Under the pieces are notes generated by a model that was given only the letters and a program-made list of their open reading frames with translations, ran no database searches and had not been told where the DNA came from. Below, piece by piece: positions 1 to 9,300 of a stretch of DNA of 47,853 nucleotides (the stretch's first letter is position 1; the number at the start of each line of letters is the position of its first letter). The position numbers and the translations under genes are program-made. The DNA is taken from contig CALUHO010000026.1 in assembly GCA_944320465.1 (NCBI GenBank), positions 1-47,853 on the forward strand, read 5' to 3'. This DNA is from an uncultured Bacteroidales bacterium (lineage in GTDB: Bacteria; Bacteroidota; Bacteroidia; Bacteroidales; P3).

Positions 1-118
1 GGGTGACACAAAATTACAAAATATTATTTATCAACATATTAAAAAAATCAATGCTTTTTGAGTGACGAAGTCAGGAAGCGTTCCGTTTCCTTTTTTTTGT
101 AAATTCGCCCGCCTTAAA

Positions 119-218
119 CCCAATCGGCATTAGACGTGTCGAGGCCGTTTCCACTCCGGGAATGGCGAGCTTCGGGCATAAGCGAACCATCTCCCCAAAG
201 TCTAACGACCAATTTGAG
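119..218. repeat. Degenerate, internally shortened copy of repeat family A
   Basis: About 100 bp with recognisable but mutated ends: the left end reads CCCAATCGGCATTAGAC and the right end GTCTAACGACCAATTTGAG, against the intact 19-bp inverted repeat CCCAAATCGGTCATTAGAC. The flanks TTAAA (114-118) and TTAAA (219-223) are a perfect 5-bp direct repeat, as expected of a target duplication. The middle of the 193-bp element is missing. It lies just upstream of the transglycosylase start, so it may affect that gene's leader. Its divergence marks it as an old insertion. Confidence 0.75.
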
Positions 219-260
219 TTAAACCCGAAGTGACCGATGGGGCTTAAAACGATTTGCGGA

Positions 261-1214
261 ATGAAATTCAATACCCGACATACCTATATCCTTGGCTTTT
301 TCCTGCTGGCCGCCGTCCTTATGGTGCCGAACCTGCTTCCGGCATCCACGCAAGAACCCGAAAATCCCCCCTTGGGCAGCACCGACCCGGTTTACCACCA
401 GAAATTTCTGGACGGATACCAGATTATGCCGCCTCCCCTGCCCGACAGCCTTTCCTTTGCCGGGGAACGGGTACCGTTGGACTTCTACCTTTGCCGTGAA
501 CGGCTCGATCGGGAACTGATGGTCAATATATTCTGGCAATCGAACCAACTGCTGCTGCTCAAACGCGCCAATCGCTATTTCCCTAAAATCGAAGCTATTC
601 TCAAAGAAGAAGGCATCCCTGACGACTTCAAGTATCTCTGCGTGATAGAGAGTGGCATGATGAATGTGGTATCCCCGGCCAAAGCCGCCGGTTTCTGGCA
701 GCTGATGACCGGCACGGCCCGCGATCACGGCTTGGAAGTCAATACCTATATAGACGAAAGGTACAATCTGGAAAAGGCCACCCGGGCAGCCTGCGAGTAC
801 CTGAAGATGCTCTACGAACGTTTCGGCAGCTGGACGCTGGCAGCGGCCGCCTACAACACCGGGCAGTCGAACATGGATTACCACCTCCGTACCCAAGGAA
901 CCAACGACTACTACCAGCTGCATCTGCCCGAAGAGACTTCCCGCTACATGTACCGGATTCTGGCCGAGAAGCTTGTCCTGAGCGAACCGGAGAAATACGG
1001 GCTAAGCGTCCGCCCGCAGGATCTCTATCCACCCTTGGAAGAGCGCAGAATCCCAGTAGACACCACGATACACGACCTTTTCGGCTTCGCCCGCCAGCAG
1101 GGTGTCAGCTACCAGATGCTCAAGCTTTACAATCCTTGGATCCGCAGCAGCACCCTGCCCGACAAATCCCGGCGGCTGTATTACATTTCCCTGCCGATGG
1201 AATCATCCCTGTAG
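261..1214 (+). CDS. MltD-like lytic murein transglycosylase (SLT/GH23)
   Basis: Predicted to cleave the MurNAc-GlcNAc bond of peptidoglycan in the periplasm, forming 1,6-anhydro ends. From the ATG at 261 it begins with a basic, hydrophobic export signal (KFNTRHTYILGFFLLAAV). The SLT domain spans roughly residues 120-235, with the probable catalytic Glu in CVIESGM (about residue 130) and the fold signature AAAAYNTG near 195-201. The C-terminal 60 residues (QMLKLYNPWI, then RRLYYISLP) resemble a degenerate LysM-like tail, but no clear LysM repeats are visible, so it is shorter than classic MltD. An in-frame ATG at 237 would add eight residues before the signal; 261 gives the cleaner export signal. 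The gene follows the relic repeat at 119-218 and has no same-strand partner. Confidence 0.85.
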   Translation: MKFNTRHTYILGFFLLAAVLMVPNLLPASTQEPENPPLGSTDPVYHQKFLDGYQIMPPPLPDSLSFAGERVPLDFYLCRERLDRELMVNIFWQSNQLLLLKRANRYFPKIEAILKEEGIPDDFKYLCVIESGMMNVVSPAKAAGFWQLMTGTARDHGLEVNTYIDERYNLEKATRAACEYLKMLYERFGSWTLAAAAYNTGQSNMDYHLRTQGTNDYYQLHLPEETSRYMYRILAEKLVLSEPEKYGLSVRPQDLYPPLEERRIPVDTTIHDLFGFARQQGVSYQMLKLYNPWIRSSTLPDKSRRLYYISLPMESSL

Positions 1215-1320
1215 TTGATTTGCGACTTGCTTCCGATTCCAGTCGTTGCCCTATTCGGTATTTGGATTTTCTTCACCGCAGTCTTCCTGAGAGGTGTAAC
1301 GTTTGCCCTGCAGGGAGATT

Positions 1321-1836
1321 CTATTTCCGGATTTCCCGGATTGCTTCCGTCAGCGGACAAAATCCTCCGGATGCACATCCCCGATGTTCCCGATACGGAA
1401 AGTGTCGGCTTGGGAGATTTTGCCCGGATAAATTACAAAGCCTTTCAGTTTGAGCTTCTGATAGAAATCATGGAAATCGAAATCCCGGGAAGGATAGCGG
1501 AAAGAAGTGATGATAGGCGATTGCAAGGCATCGGGAAGAAGCGTCTCGAATCCCAAGGCCCACATTCCGGTTACCAGCGTGTCGTGGTTCTTTTGGTACC
1601 GCCGATGCCGGGCTTCGATTCCGCCCTCCTCGTCCAATTTTCTCTCAATGCCTGCATGAAAGCCCTTACTACATGGGTTGGCGATGTGAAACGCCATTTT
1701 CCGTGACCTTTTTCCATCGTGTCCCATTGGTCGTAGAGATCCAGCGACAAGGAACGAGCCACGCCTTTGCACTGCTCCAAAAGGCTGCGGCGGACAATGA
1801 CGAAACCGAAGCCCGGCACGCCTTGCACGCATTTAT
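1321..1836 (-). pseudogene. phnW: Remnant of phnW (2-aminoethylphosphonate-pyruvate transaminase), C-terminal half
   Basis: Reading the minus strand across two frames gives about 172 residues that I recognise as the C-terminal half of PhnW, the PLP enzyme that transaminates 2-aminoethylphosphonate. The remnant starts at [17 protein letters not shown], which holds the family's PLP-binding Lys, and continues through [37 protein letters not shown] and [14 protein letters not shown] to a stop at 1321-1323. Two single-base deletions break it: one in an A run (1638-1641 on the plus strand) and one near 1353, which makes a premature stop. The N-terminal half is absent; a family A repeat abuts the break at 1837. 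The sequence beyond the repeat does not read as PhnW, so truncation probably preceded or was separate from the repeat insertion. Sequencing errors could explain the frameshifts but not the missing half. Confidence 0.8.
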
Positions 1837-2029
1837 CCCAAATCGGTCATTAGACACGCCGTGTCTGTTTTTGATTGGGAAAATGAGGCTTTCGGGCATC
1901 TTGCCCGCTTCTGTCCGCATCCTGTTTCTCGCTACGCCTCGACGTAGCCCGCTACGCCTTCGGCTAGGCGAGAAGCATGCTGCATGACACAAGCGGGCAA
2001 TCTCCCCAAAGTCTAATGACCGATTTGGG
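1837..2029. repeat. Family A repeat, full-length copy (193 bp)
   Basis: The element has perfect 19-bp terminal inverted repeats, CCCAAATCGGTCATTAGAC and its complement, and is flanked on both sides by TTTAT, a 5-bp target duplication. The interior has no ORF but contains a hairpin CGGGCA-tct-TGCCCG and a GC-rich segment built on CTCGCTACGCC/GGCTAGGCGAG arms. This is the architecture of a miniature inverted-repeat transposable element. It differs at a few interior positions from the copies at 26707 and 34740. It sits at the broken end of the phnW remnant. Confidence 0.9.
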
Positions 2030-2122
2030 TTTATTTTTCAAGCAATAACAGACGAAATACAAAGTTTCAATGAATTTCAAGACCCGCAGCTTTCGCTTTT
2101 CTATATATGCCTCAAAATCCCG

Positions 2123-2431
2123 ATGCACGACCGGCCGCCGTTCCTGCGCGGGCTATATTTATGCTTGGATTACAATCACAACCCGATAGCCCGGCGCATC
2201 CTTTTTGTCCGGCAGTCTTCCTCTACCGGCCGGGACTCGTTTCAGAAAATGCAAGGATTCATGAAGGATTTCGACCAATTGGATGAGGACGAAAGGAAAA
2301 TCTACGATTACACCTGTACCAAGGCCGACAGCATCCGGCTCTGCAACATCCCTTCCCCGCAGATGGACTACGGGGATTTGCAGCAGGAAAAGGATTTGAT
2401 AGAAAAATCGCGGACAGCATCGAAGTCTTGA
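2123..2431 (+). pseudogene. Unknown ORF, possibly frameshifted
   Basis: A 102-codon frame with a hydrophilic C-terminal half (FDQLDEDERKIYDYTC, then GDLQQEKDLIEK). Near 2405 the same charged, helix-like character seems to continue in the next frame (IADSIEVLMFLRKDHRQL), suggesting a one-base frameshift and a broken gene running to about 2535. I do not recognise a family. There is no export signal or clear ribosome-binding site, and it lies between a pseudogene with a repeat and the 3' end of an opposite-strand gene, in a region that looks like a graveyard. It may equally be a chance ORF. Confidence 0.3.
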
Positions 2432-2535
2432 TGTTCCTACGCAAGGACCATAGGCAGTTGCAAGGCTTGGCCTGGCAAGGATTGAAAGCCGGACGGCAGC
2501 CGGGAATCAGAGGAGTCCATCCCCTTTGCAAAGAA

Positions 2536-3768
2536 TCATGGCAGAGGCAAGGTGTCTTTCACGGTCAAGAAAGCGAACGAAGAAGGATTTAGGCCTACGT
2601 TGTGCAGGGCGAACTGCTGGCGACCTTCCCGGGAAAAGCAATACACGCTGCCGGAAATCATGTAATTATAGGCATCGCCGATATAAATCCGGTCCATGTT
2701 CGGATCATAGGCAATGGCGTAAGGCGTCTGAACCTTGGTCCCGTCTGTGATAAACTCTCCCGGCAGCAGAGTCTGCGTCCGCAAATCCATCACCCGAATC
2801 CAGGATTGCGAAGTATTATAGTCGTAATGATACAGATAAGCCGTGTCCCCAGCTATGCAGAAACTTAACACCGGAATATCGAAGACATGATCCACGCTGA
2901 AGCTTTCGGGGTCGATGCGGTAAAAATTGTAGCCTTCGCTCTTGCTTTCCTTCGCGGTTCTTTTGGCTTTTTCCGAACCAGACCCGGCACCTCCGGCCAA
3001 GCCTTTTTCCTTAAAATCGCCTCGCGCTGAAAAGCCGTCTTGCACCGATTTCTGATTGAAGCCTTCATAATCCCCTCTCGTGCAGACATAGACAAAACCT
3101 TGCGCATCGGCTTCTATGGTATAGGGGTTCCTCCCCACTTCTATCTTCTTGATTTCCGTGAACGAAGCCAAGTCCACCACCGAAACCGTGTTGTCGCAAT
3201 CCGGGAAATCCAAGCCGCCCGAATTGCTGACAAACAAGTAATCGCCACTGACACAGATTCCATCCGGATCCCGTCCCACTTCCGTCACCGCTTCCACTTC
3301 CAAAGTGGCGGTATCGATCCGGCAAACCGTGTTATCGAAATTGCAGACATAGGCTTTGCCGGCCGAAAACGCGATGTAACGGGGCTGGCGGCCTATCCCC
3401 TGCGCATCCACCAACGGAATCTGCTTGAGGGAAAGGGATGTTCTGGCATCCACCACTTCTATCAGGTTGGAACCGTTCATGACGATGTAAAGCTTGCAGC
3501 CGTAGATTCCCATATCATTGCCGGTATCGCCCAAACCCCGGGCATTCTTCTCCCGGAAAACATCCCGCTTGCTTTCGCCGGTCTGCATCTCCCGGCTGTA
3601 GAGCGTGGAATTGTTCATGCCGTACAAGCCTTCACAAAGCACATACAGACGACTTGTGGTGGAACGGGCATCTCCCTCCGGGTCATCGCCATTGGCCGGT
3701 TCGGGTGGTTTGCAGCTGCAAAACAAGGATAGCAAAACGCCCAAGAGGGCGACAAGACGGGTTCGCAT
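2536..3768 (-). CDS. YncE/DUF5074-like beta-propeller surface lipoprotein (BtuG candidate)
   Basis: A lipoprotein of about 410 residues from the ATG at 3768, with a signal (RTRLVALLGVLLSLFCSC) ending in a lipobox-like Cys and then a Pro/Asp/Gly-rich linker. The body has repeated beta-propeller blade signatures: RQPRYIAFSAGKAYVCN, VGRDPDGICVSGDYLFVSNS, VGRNPYTIEADAQGFVYV and TPYAIAYDPNMDRIYIGD. In Bacteroides, lipoproteins of this fold encoded beside BtuB (BtuG) bind cobalamin at the cell surface. This gene lies downstream of a BtuB-like TonB receptor on the same strand, which supports that role by inference only. An insert of about 50 residues rich in Lys/Gly/Ser (FSARGDFKEKGLAGGAGSG) interrupts one blade. 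Longer starts (to 3984) would translate through a family A repeat and are rejected. Confidence 0.75.
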   Translation of the reverse strand: MRTRLVALLGVLLSLFCSCKPPEPANGDDPEGDARSTTSRLYVLCEGLYGMNNSTLYSREMQTGESKRDVFREKNARGLGDTGNDMGIYGCKLYIVMNGSNLIEVVDARTSLSLKQIPLVDAQGIGRQPRYIAFSAGKAYVCNFDNTVCRIDTATLEVEAVTEVGRDPDGICVSGDYLFVSNSGGLDFPDCDNTVSVVDLASFTEIKKIEVGRNPYTIEADAQGFVYVCTRGDYEGFNQKSVQDGFSARGDFKEKGLAGGAGSGSEKAKRTAKESKSEGYNFYRIDPESFSVDHVFDIPVLSFCIAGDTAYLYHYDYNTSQSWIRVMDLRTQTLLPGEFITDGTKVQTPYAIAYDPNMDRIYIGDAYNYMISGSVYCFSREGRQQFALHNVGLNPSSFAFLTVKDTLPLP

Positions 3769-3868
3769 TGTAAACTCTTTAAAAGCAACCATCCTGAAGA
3801 ATGGTTTGACTGCGGTAAAACTGGCAAATGTAACGAAAGTAAAGCGCACAGGCAACAACTTGCTTGAA

Positions 3869-3960
3869 CCCAAATCGGTCATTAGACACGCCGTGCCTGT
3901 TTCTGATTGGGAAAATGAGGCTTTCGGGCAATCTCCCCAAAGTCTAATGACCGATTTGGG
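3869..3960. repeat. Family A repeat, 92-bp internally deleted copy
   Basis: Both 19-bp terminal inverted repeats are intact and the element is flanked by TTGAA on each side (3864-3868 and 3961-3965), a 5-bp target duplication. Compared with the 193-bp form it lacks 101 bp between two copies of CGGGCA, keeping one of them, so it looks like a deletion between short direct repeats. It lies between the TonB receptor stop (4136) and the lipoprotein start (3768), inside what would otherwise be one transcription unit. Confidence 0.9.
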
Positions 3961-3962
3961 TT

Positions 3963-3990
3963 GAATGCAAACGAAGGAATGCAAACGAAG
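3963..3990. repeat. 14-bp tandem duplication
   Basis: GAATGCAAACGAAG occurs twice in direct tandem immediately beside the right target duplication of the 92-bp family A copy. The rest of the gap to 4135 shows no ORF and no clear promoter. Confidence 0.7.
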
Positions 3991-4135
3991 GAAAAAGGTT
4001 CCTGCTCTTGGGGATATACAACCATATCATGGACAGGTTGTTGAATTCAAATCGCCTTGATAGGGCCATGACAGACGGACAGACCGGTGCAATCATAGAC
4101 AGAAACCCCACGCATGGTCTTGCGCTGCGGCAAAC

Positions 4136-6163
4136 TTAGAACCGGCATTTCAGATGCACCCGGTAGTTCGAACCCGGCATCGGGTAGTTCTTCACGATGT
4201 CATAACGTTCGTTGGTGAAATTAAGCCAATCCAGACCGATTTCCCATCCGGTTTTCCAAGCCTGGAAACGCACATCCAATCCCAGGCTGTGTTCTGCATA
4301 GGCATCCAACAGATTCTCCGGGATATTCTGATTCAAAGCATAGCGTTCCCCGCTGAAAACCACCCGGTAGGAAAGCGTGACATAAGGCATCGCAAGGCTG
4401 AGCTGGGCCGAACCGGAATGCACCGGCGTATAGGCAATCTGATGATTGTAAGTAGGGCCGTCCAGGTCGGTCTTGTCCAAAGCGTACTGGAAAGTATAGG
4501 ATGCCTGCATGTCCCAGCCGAAACGCGAGGCAAGCCCGCTCCTGCCCAAACGGCTTCCAAGACGCAGCACCGCATCCAGACCGGTAATCTCCACCTTGTC
4601 CACATTCATCATGCTCCAGATGAAAAGATTAGTGGTCGGATAGGCCACAATCTTGTCCTTGACCCAGTTCCGGTAGAAGTCGCCCGAAATTTCCAAATGC
4701 CAAATCCGGTCTTGTCCGGGCAGCACGTAAGTAATGCCGGCATCAATCTGAGAAGCCTGCTCGGGCCGCAGCCCGGTGTTCCCCACCCGGCTATAGTACA
4801 GGTCGTTGAACGTGGGCATGCGGAAAATGTCCTTGTAGTAAACCCGGAGCGAGAGCGAACGGTTCCCCAGCGGGAAGACGGCTATCGAAACGAACGGGCT
4901 TATCCGGAACTTATCCTCGGGCTGCGGCCCTGTCCGGACCCTGTCGAAAAAGGCCGATGCCAAGCCGTTGGCCATCGCTTCCACGTACTTATGGGTGTAC
5001 TTTGCCGCCACATTGAACCAGAGCGAAGTGCGCCAAGGGGTAGCAAAACCATCCTCGTTGGAACGCAGAAAACCGAAAGCCGCATCCAACGCCCCGCTCA
5101 GGCTCAGACCCTTGACAGGCGTCAGGTATTGGGTCACGGAACTCAAATAGGCTTCCTGCTGCCAGTAGCGGTCGTCCACCGGCAAGGATGCCAGGCTCTC
5201 CGGGTCTTGGAACCGGTTGTAGGAAAAATTGTATTTGACCGCATTGCGCTGGATTACCGAAGGGGAAATCTGCCAAGTATGCTTCAGGACACCAAAGAAA
5301 GCCTGATCCTCCAAACGCTGGGCTGAAGGCTTGTAATAATAAATCACCGCGCCCGGCAGACCCCGCTCGCTGCCGTAATAGGCCATTTTGAAGTCGAGGC
5401 GGTGCTTGCCGGATGGCAGGAAATTCAGGTTGAACTCCGCATTGCCCGACCGCACATCCGAATTTTCCCGTTTGAGACTTTCCTTGCTGCCGCCCAAATC
5501 GACTTCGAAAGGATAATTCCCATAGACGTAGTCGTATCGCAAGGCAGCACTGATGCCCAAACGAGCATTCAGTTTCTTCCGGAAAGCGAAAGAGGGCGAA
5601 AACAGGCTGAACGAACCGAACGAGAACCCGGCCTGAAACGGGCTGAGGCTGTCGAAATCAGGCAAGGAATACGTTTCCAGCTCCAAAAGCGCCGCTGAAG
5701 CGAAATTCCTCGCCGGCTGGAAAATGGACGGGCTTTGGCCATTGTACAGGCTCATCCGCTTGACTTGATCCAAATAGACCTTGCTCAGGTCTATCTGCCC
5801 GTTCTGGGCATCGGAAAGCAATATCCCGTCGTAAGAGACGGCTGTATGCGCGGCGCCCAACGAGCGGACCGAAACGGTCTTCATTCCTCCCACCCCACCG
5901 TAGTCCTTGACATTGACTCCGGCAAACTGCTTCAAGGCTTCAGCCGCCTGCTGAGGATGGAACTTCTGCAAGTCGGCCGCCTGCAAGGTTTGCACCGAAG
6001 TCAGAAGATTCTCCACCCGGTCAATCTGTCTCTTTGCCCGCACTTCCACCGGATGTAAATGCTGCACGCTGTCCAAGGGGCTTTGGGCGGAAATCGGAAT
6101 CGAAAAGCTCCCCATGGCAAGCATAACCAACATACAGCGGAAAGACTTAAGGACAGGAAACAT
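4136..6163 (-). CDS. TonB-dependent outer-membrane receptor, BtuB-like
   Basis: A receptor of 675 residues from the ATG at 6163, starting with a signal peptide (MFPVLKSFRCMLVMLAMGS, cleavage near ISAQS). The plug follows without a carboxypeptidase-like extension: VEVRAKRQIDRVENLL, AAEALKQFAGVNVKDYGG, MKTVSVRSLGAAHTAVSYDG and a long barrel ending in YRVHLKCRF. The plug style resembles BtuB-type receptors, and the adjacent YncE-like lipoprotein fits a BtuB-BtuG corrinoid uptake pair; substrate is inferred, not shown. The upstream 140 bp contains a perfect inverted repeat (6187-6299) and no recognisable cobalamin riboswitch core. The longer frame to 6301 runs through that inverted repeat and would bury the signal peptide. 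sprA ends 141 bp upstream on the same strand, so read-through is possible. Confidence 0.85.
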   Translation of the reverse strand: MFPVLKSFRCMLVMLAMGSFSIPISAQSPLDSVQHLHPVEVRAKRQIDRVENLLTSVQTLQAADLQKFHPQQAAEALKQFAGVNVKDYGGVGGMKTVSVRSLGAAHTAVSYDGILLSDAQNGQIDLSKVYLDQVKRMSLYNGQSPSIFQPARNFASAALLELETYSLPDFDSLSPFQAGFSFGSFSLFSPSFAFRKKLNARLGISAALRYDYVYGNYPFEVDLGGSKESLKRENSDVRSGNAEFNLNFLPSGKHRLDFKMAYYGSERGLPGAVIYYYKPSAQRLEDQAFFGVLKHTWQISPSVIQRNAVKYNFSYNRFQDPESLASLPVDDRYWQQEAYLSSVTQYLTPVKGLSLSGALDAAFGFLRSNEDGFATPWRTSLWFNVAAKYTHKYVEAMANGLASAFFDRVRTGPQPEDKFRISPFVSIAVFPLGNRSLSLRVYYKDIFRMPTFNDLYYSRVGNTGLRPEQASQIDAGITYVLPGQDRIWHLEISGDFYRNWVKDKIVAYPTTNLFIWSMMNVDKVEITGLDAVLRLGSRLGRSGLASRFGWDMQASYTFQYALDKTDLDGPTYNHQIAYTPVHSGSAQLSLAMPYVTLSYRVVFSGERYALNQNIPENLLDAYAEHSLGLDVRFQAWKTGWEIGLDWLNFTNERYDIVKNYPMPGSNYRVHLKCRF

Positions 6164-6186
6164 TATGCTTTCTTGAAGATTATTCA

Positions 6187-6299
6187 GACGGCGTGTCAGA
6201 ACGGGACTGGTGCGGCCGCCAAGGCCGAGGCTGATGGAAACGTACTCTTGCACTTGACCAAGGCCAAGACCCGATGGCAACCCGTTCTGACACGCCGTC
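6187..6299. repeat. 113-bp unit with perfect 19-bp inverted-repeat arms
   Basis: GACGGCGTGTCAGAACGGG at 6187-6205 is the exact complement of 6281-6299. The 75-bp interior carries two similar direct repeats (CCAAGGCCGAGGCTGATGG and CCAAGGCCAAGACCCGATGG). It fills the gap between the sprA stop (6304) and the TonB receptor start (6163). It could form a long stem in the transcript and act as an attenuator, or be another miniature mobile element. No target duplication is obvious, no T-run follows the stem, and no second copy was noticed in the window. Confidence 0.75.
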
Positions 6300-6303
6300 A
6301 AGG

Positions 6304-9300
6304 TTATTCGGTGAACTTGTAGGTAAGACTGACCCCGCCTCGCCCGTTGGTATTGTAGAACTGGTTCGCGATGTAAGGCTTGTTCAAGGTCATGTCGTAG
6401 AACACTCTTGCCGTAATCTGGCGGGTGATTTCATATTCGGCATAGATGTTGATCGAGGTTATCACCGCCCCTTCTGATGGCGTATTGATTCCTTGGTCGA
6501 TACGCCTGAGAAGGCGGAGGTTGTCGCGAATGCTCAAATCGGCTCGTAAAACGATATCGCTGCTGACCCTGCGTTTGCTCGCCCCACCCGAATTGACCTT
6601 GAAACCTACATTCTTGATCCGGTATCCTGCCCCGATTACCCATTCCTTGGTCCGCATCTCGGTAAGCTGGTTGTTGACAAAGCTCAAGCCTATCTGACGA
6701 CTCTGGCGGTATTCAAAGTTGAATGAAAGATCGTTGACAAAAGTCATGCTAAGCTTGATCAATGGGGAGAACTGTTCACTGAGGACAATGCCCTCCATGA
6801 TATATTGGGAACGGAAATTCTCGTTCTCATCCATGTTCTGCATGTAATCAAGAGCATCCACATACAAAAGGTTGTTCGTATACGACCCAACGGTGTATGA
6901 AGAACTGTAGGCATGGGAAATCGAGAAATTCTTGAACACTTTGCGCATGCCTTTGATACGGGTCAGTCCCGAATAGGTTACCGACCAGTTCGGCATCGGG
7001 AACTTGTCCAATGCTGAAAGAGAAACCTTGGAGGGATCCCGTCCGGTATAAGCAGCTATCAAAGCCGGTATCATTACATCTTGGTTGTTAGACTTGAAAC
7101 CTTGCGGATACATGCTGTTGGAAGCAGTATCCCATACTCGCACTGAGGCATCATAACCTGGCGTATTCTGCTGCTTCTGTTCAGCCAATCGCTCGGCAAT
7201 AATCAAACGGCTATCCAGAAAATCCTGGAAGGTCTCATCCCAATAATCATCGTCCAGCTTGCGGAATGCCGTTCCAATCATCACGTTGGTCACGTTGTAG
7301 CTCCCCATCAGGCTAGGATTGGTCTCGGTAAATTCGCCCAAGCCGCTATTGTACGTATAATACGAGGAATTGTTTTCCGTACGGTTATAGCCAAAATTGA
7401 CCGTCACCCTGAAATCACGGAAAGGTTCCAGCGAAACCTGAGCTTCCACGCTTTCCGAAAACTGGTTGTAATAAGGCTGTGTCAACAGGCTGTCTTTCGA
7501 CAACCAGCCGTTCAGGGCCGCTTTTTGACGGATATCGGCTTGGGAACCAAACAACGCGAATCCTGCCCCTGGCGCATTATGACTGAAATTGACCCCGAAC
7601 AAATCCGGTTGCGGCATGAAACCGGGCAAGGTTGTCCCGGCATTGCGGCTCCAACTGATGTTGGCATCCCGGACCATCATTAAAAATCGGATAAAACCTT
7701 TATAAATGGTCTCAAACGCCGTATTCTCTTTCTTCTCCTCTTCTTCCCCCTGTCGCTGCTGGGCCGAACGGACCATTACCGAGTTGCTCCGGGTGTTCCT
7801 CCTCCGCTGGTTCCCGTCGTTGATTTTCTTCAAGAACGGAATCTTGTTGTACAAATTGACCAGGTTGGCCGAACCGTTGGCTGAGAGGTTCATCGAGTTG
7901 CTGATAGTATTGCCTAAACGGTCACGAGTGGCCACAGCCCCGCCTTCCCAACGGTACAAAGCCTCGTAAGCCGCGCTTCCTTCAATCCAGTCCAATGCCG
8001 GGATCTTGTTGATAGGCAAAGTATAGGTAAACCGCAAACTCTGGTCGTAATTGTTCATTTCACCCCCGCCCCAGAAGCTGCGCCATACCGAATCCCGTTT
8101 GTTCCGGGTATTGATGCGCCCGTAAGGTTCGTTCAGATAGCTGTTGGCGTTGGCCGTATAGTCCAAACTCAACGACTTGGTGATGTCATAGCGGAAGGCA
8201 TAGTTCCGGCTCCAGTCAAAACGCTTGTAGACCGTTTCCGGCATGATGATATCCCATTCAGGATTCTTGTTCCGCATTTTGCTCTCCGCGTATTCCCTTT
8301 CCAATTCCATATTGAAAGAGAACATGTTGGGAATATAATTGACATTGAAATCAGTCAAAATGGCTGCCCAAGGGCTTTCGGCCATTTTGGTCTGGGCCAG
8401 CGGTTCGAAATACTTGGCCGAGGTGGAGTAATCATAACCGAACCCGCCTCGATGGATCACTTGGTTATCGTATTCCATGTCCGCGTCCCTATGTTCCACG
8501 GTAGAATAAGCATAGGAAACATTGAAGTTCTCTATATCCCAGAACTGGGGTGTCTTTTCGGAATTGGTCCTTTCCTTGCGGACATTCATGAAATTGACAT
8601 TCTGCCGTATGGTGTAATCCTGAACCGACTTCTTGAACTCTTTCTTCTCTTCTTCGGTCTGATAAGTCTCCAAGGCGTTCTTGGTCAGGACATCCGGATC
8701 CAATGGATTGTACTTAGGATTGCTGACCGTGGTGGAAAGGTCGTAATGCACCGGCACTTTCAAGCCCACTTTCTCCGGCACGAAACGCCCCAGTTCCAAA
8801 TCGACGGCAAGGTCGAAAGAACCTACGTTGTCTTGCGACAACTCGGTCAGTTTCTGTTCAATCTGCCCGAAATTAGCCTGCGTGAACGACCCGGCTACCG
8901 AAATGCTTCCCAAATCGCCTAAAGTGGCTTGCGCCCGGGCGGTGGCCGCCACCCCGCCTTCTTTCTTGAACTCGTTCAAGCTGAATTCATTGACCCAGAC
9001 TTCTACCGATTTGTCCCTGCCGTCATCTTCTGGGTTCCGCAAACCGATCATCAAAGCATCCACCGTGCTGATGGACGGTGTTCCTCGGACTGAATAGGTG
9101 GCCTTACCTATCACTTTGGTATACACGTCCCGGTATGAAATCGTCCCGCTGCTTACAGCGGCATTGCGTTCTTCTTTGACATTCACCAATTCGGCCAGAT
9201 CGATTTCCACCTTGTTGGCATCCGGCCAGACGGCATTCCGCGTGTTCTGCCCCCATTCGGTATAGCTCAACGGAATCTCGTATTCGTAATAATTGTCATT

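Noticed and set aside
1215..1706. 163-codon open frame on the plus strand
   Set aside because: It is antisense to the phnW remnant, whose minus-strand translation matches a known family.
3040..3732. 230-codon open frame on the plus strand
   Set aside because: It is antisense to the beta-propeller lipoprotein and shows no domain or export signal.
3769..3984. N-terminal extension of the YncE-like lipoprotein
   Set aside because: The extra 72 codons run through a family A repeat and would bury the lipoprotein signal.
6187..6299. Cobalamin riboswitch upstream of the BtuB-like receptor
   Set aside because: The region has a long inverted repeat, but no conserved B12-box-like core could be found on the minus strand.
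6164..6301. N-terminal extension of the BtuB-like receptor
   Set aside because: The extra 46 codons run through the inverted-repeat unit and would bury the signal peptide that starts at 6163.
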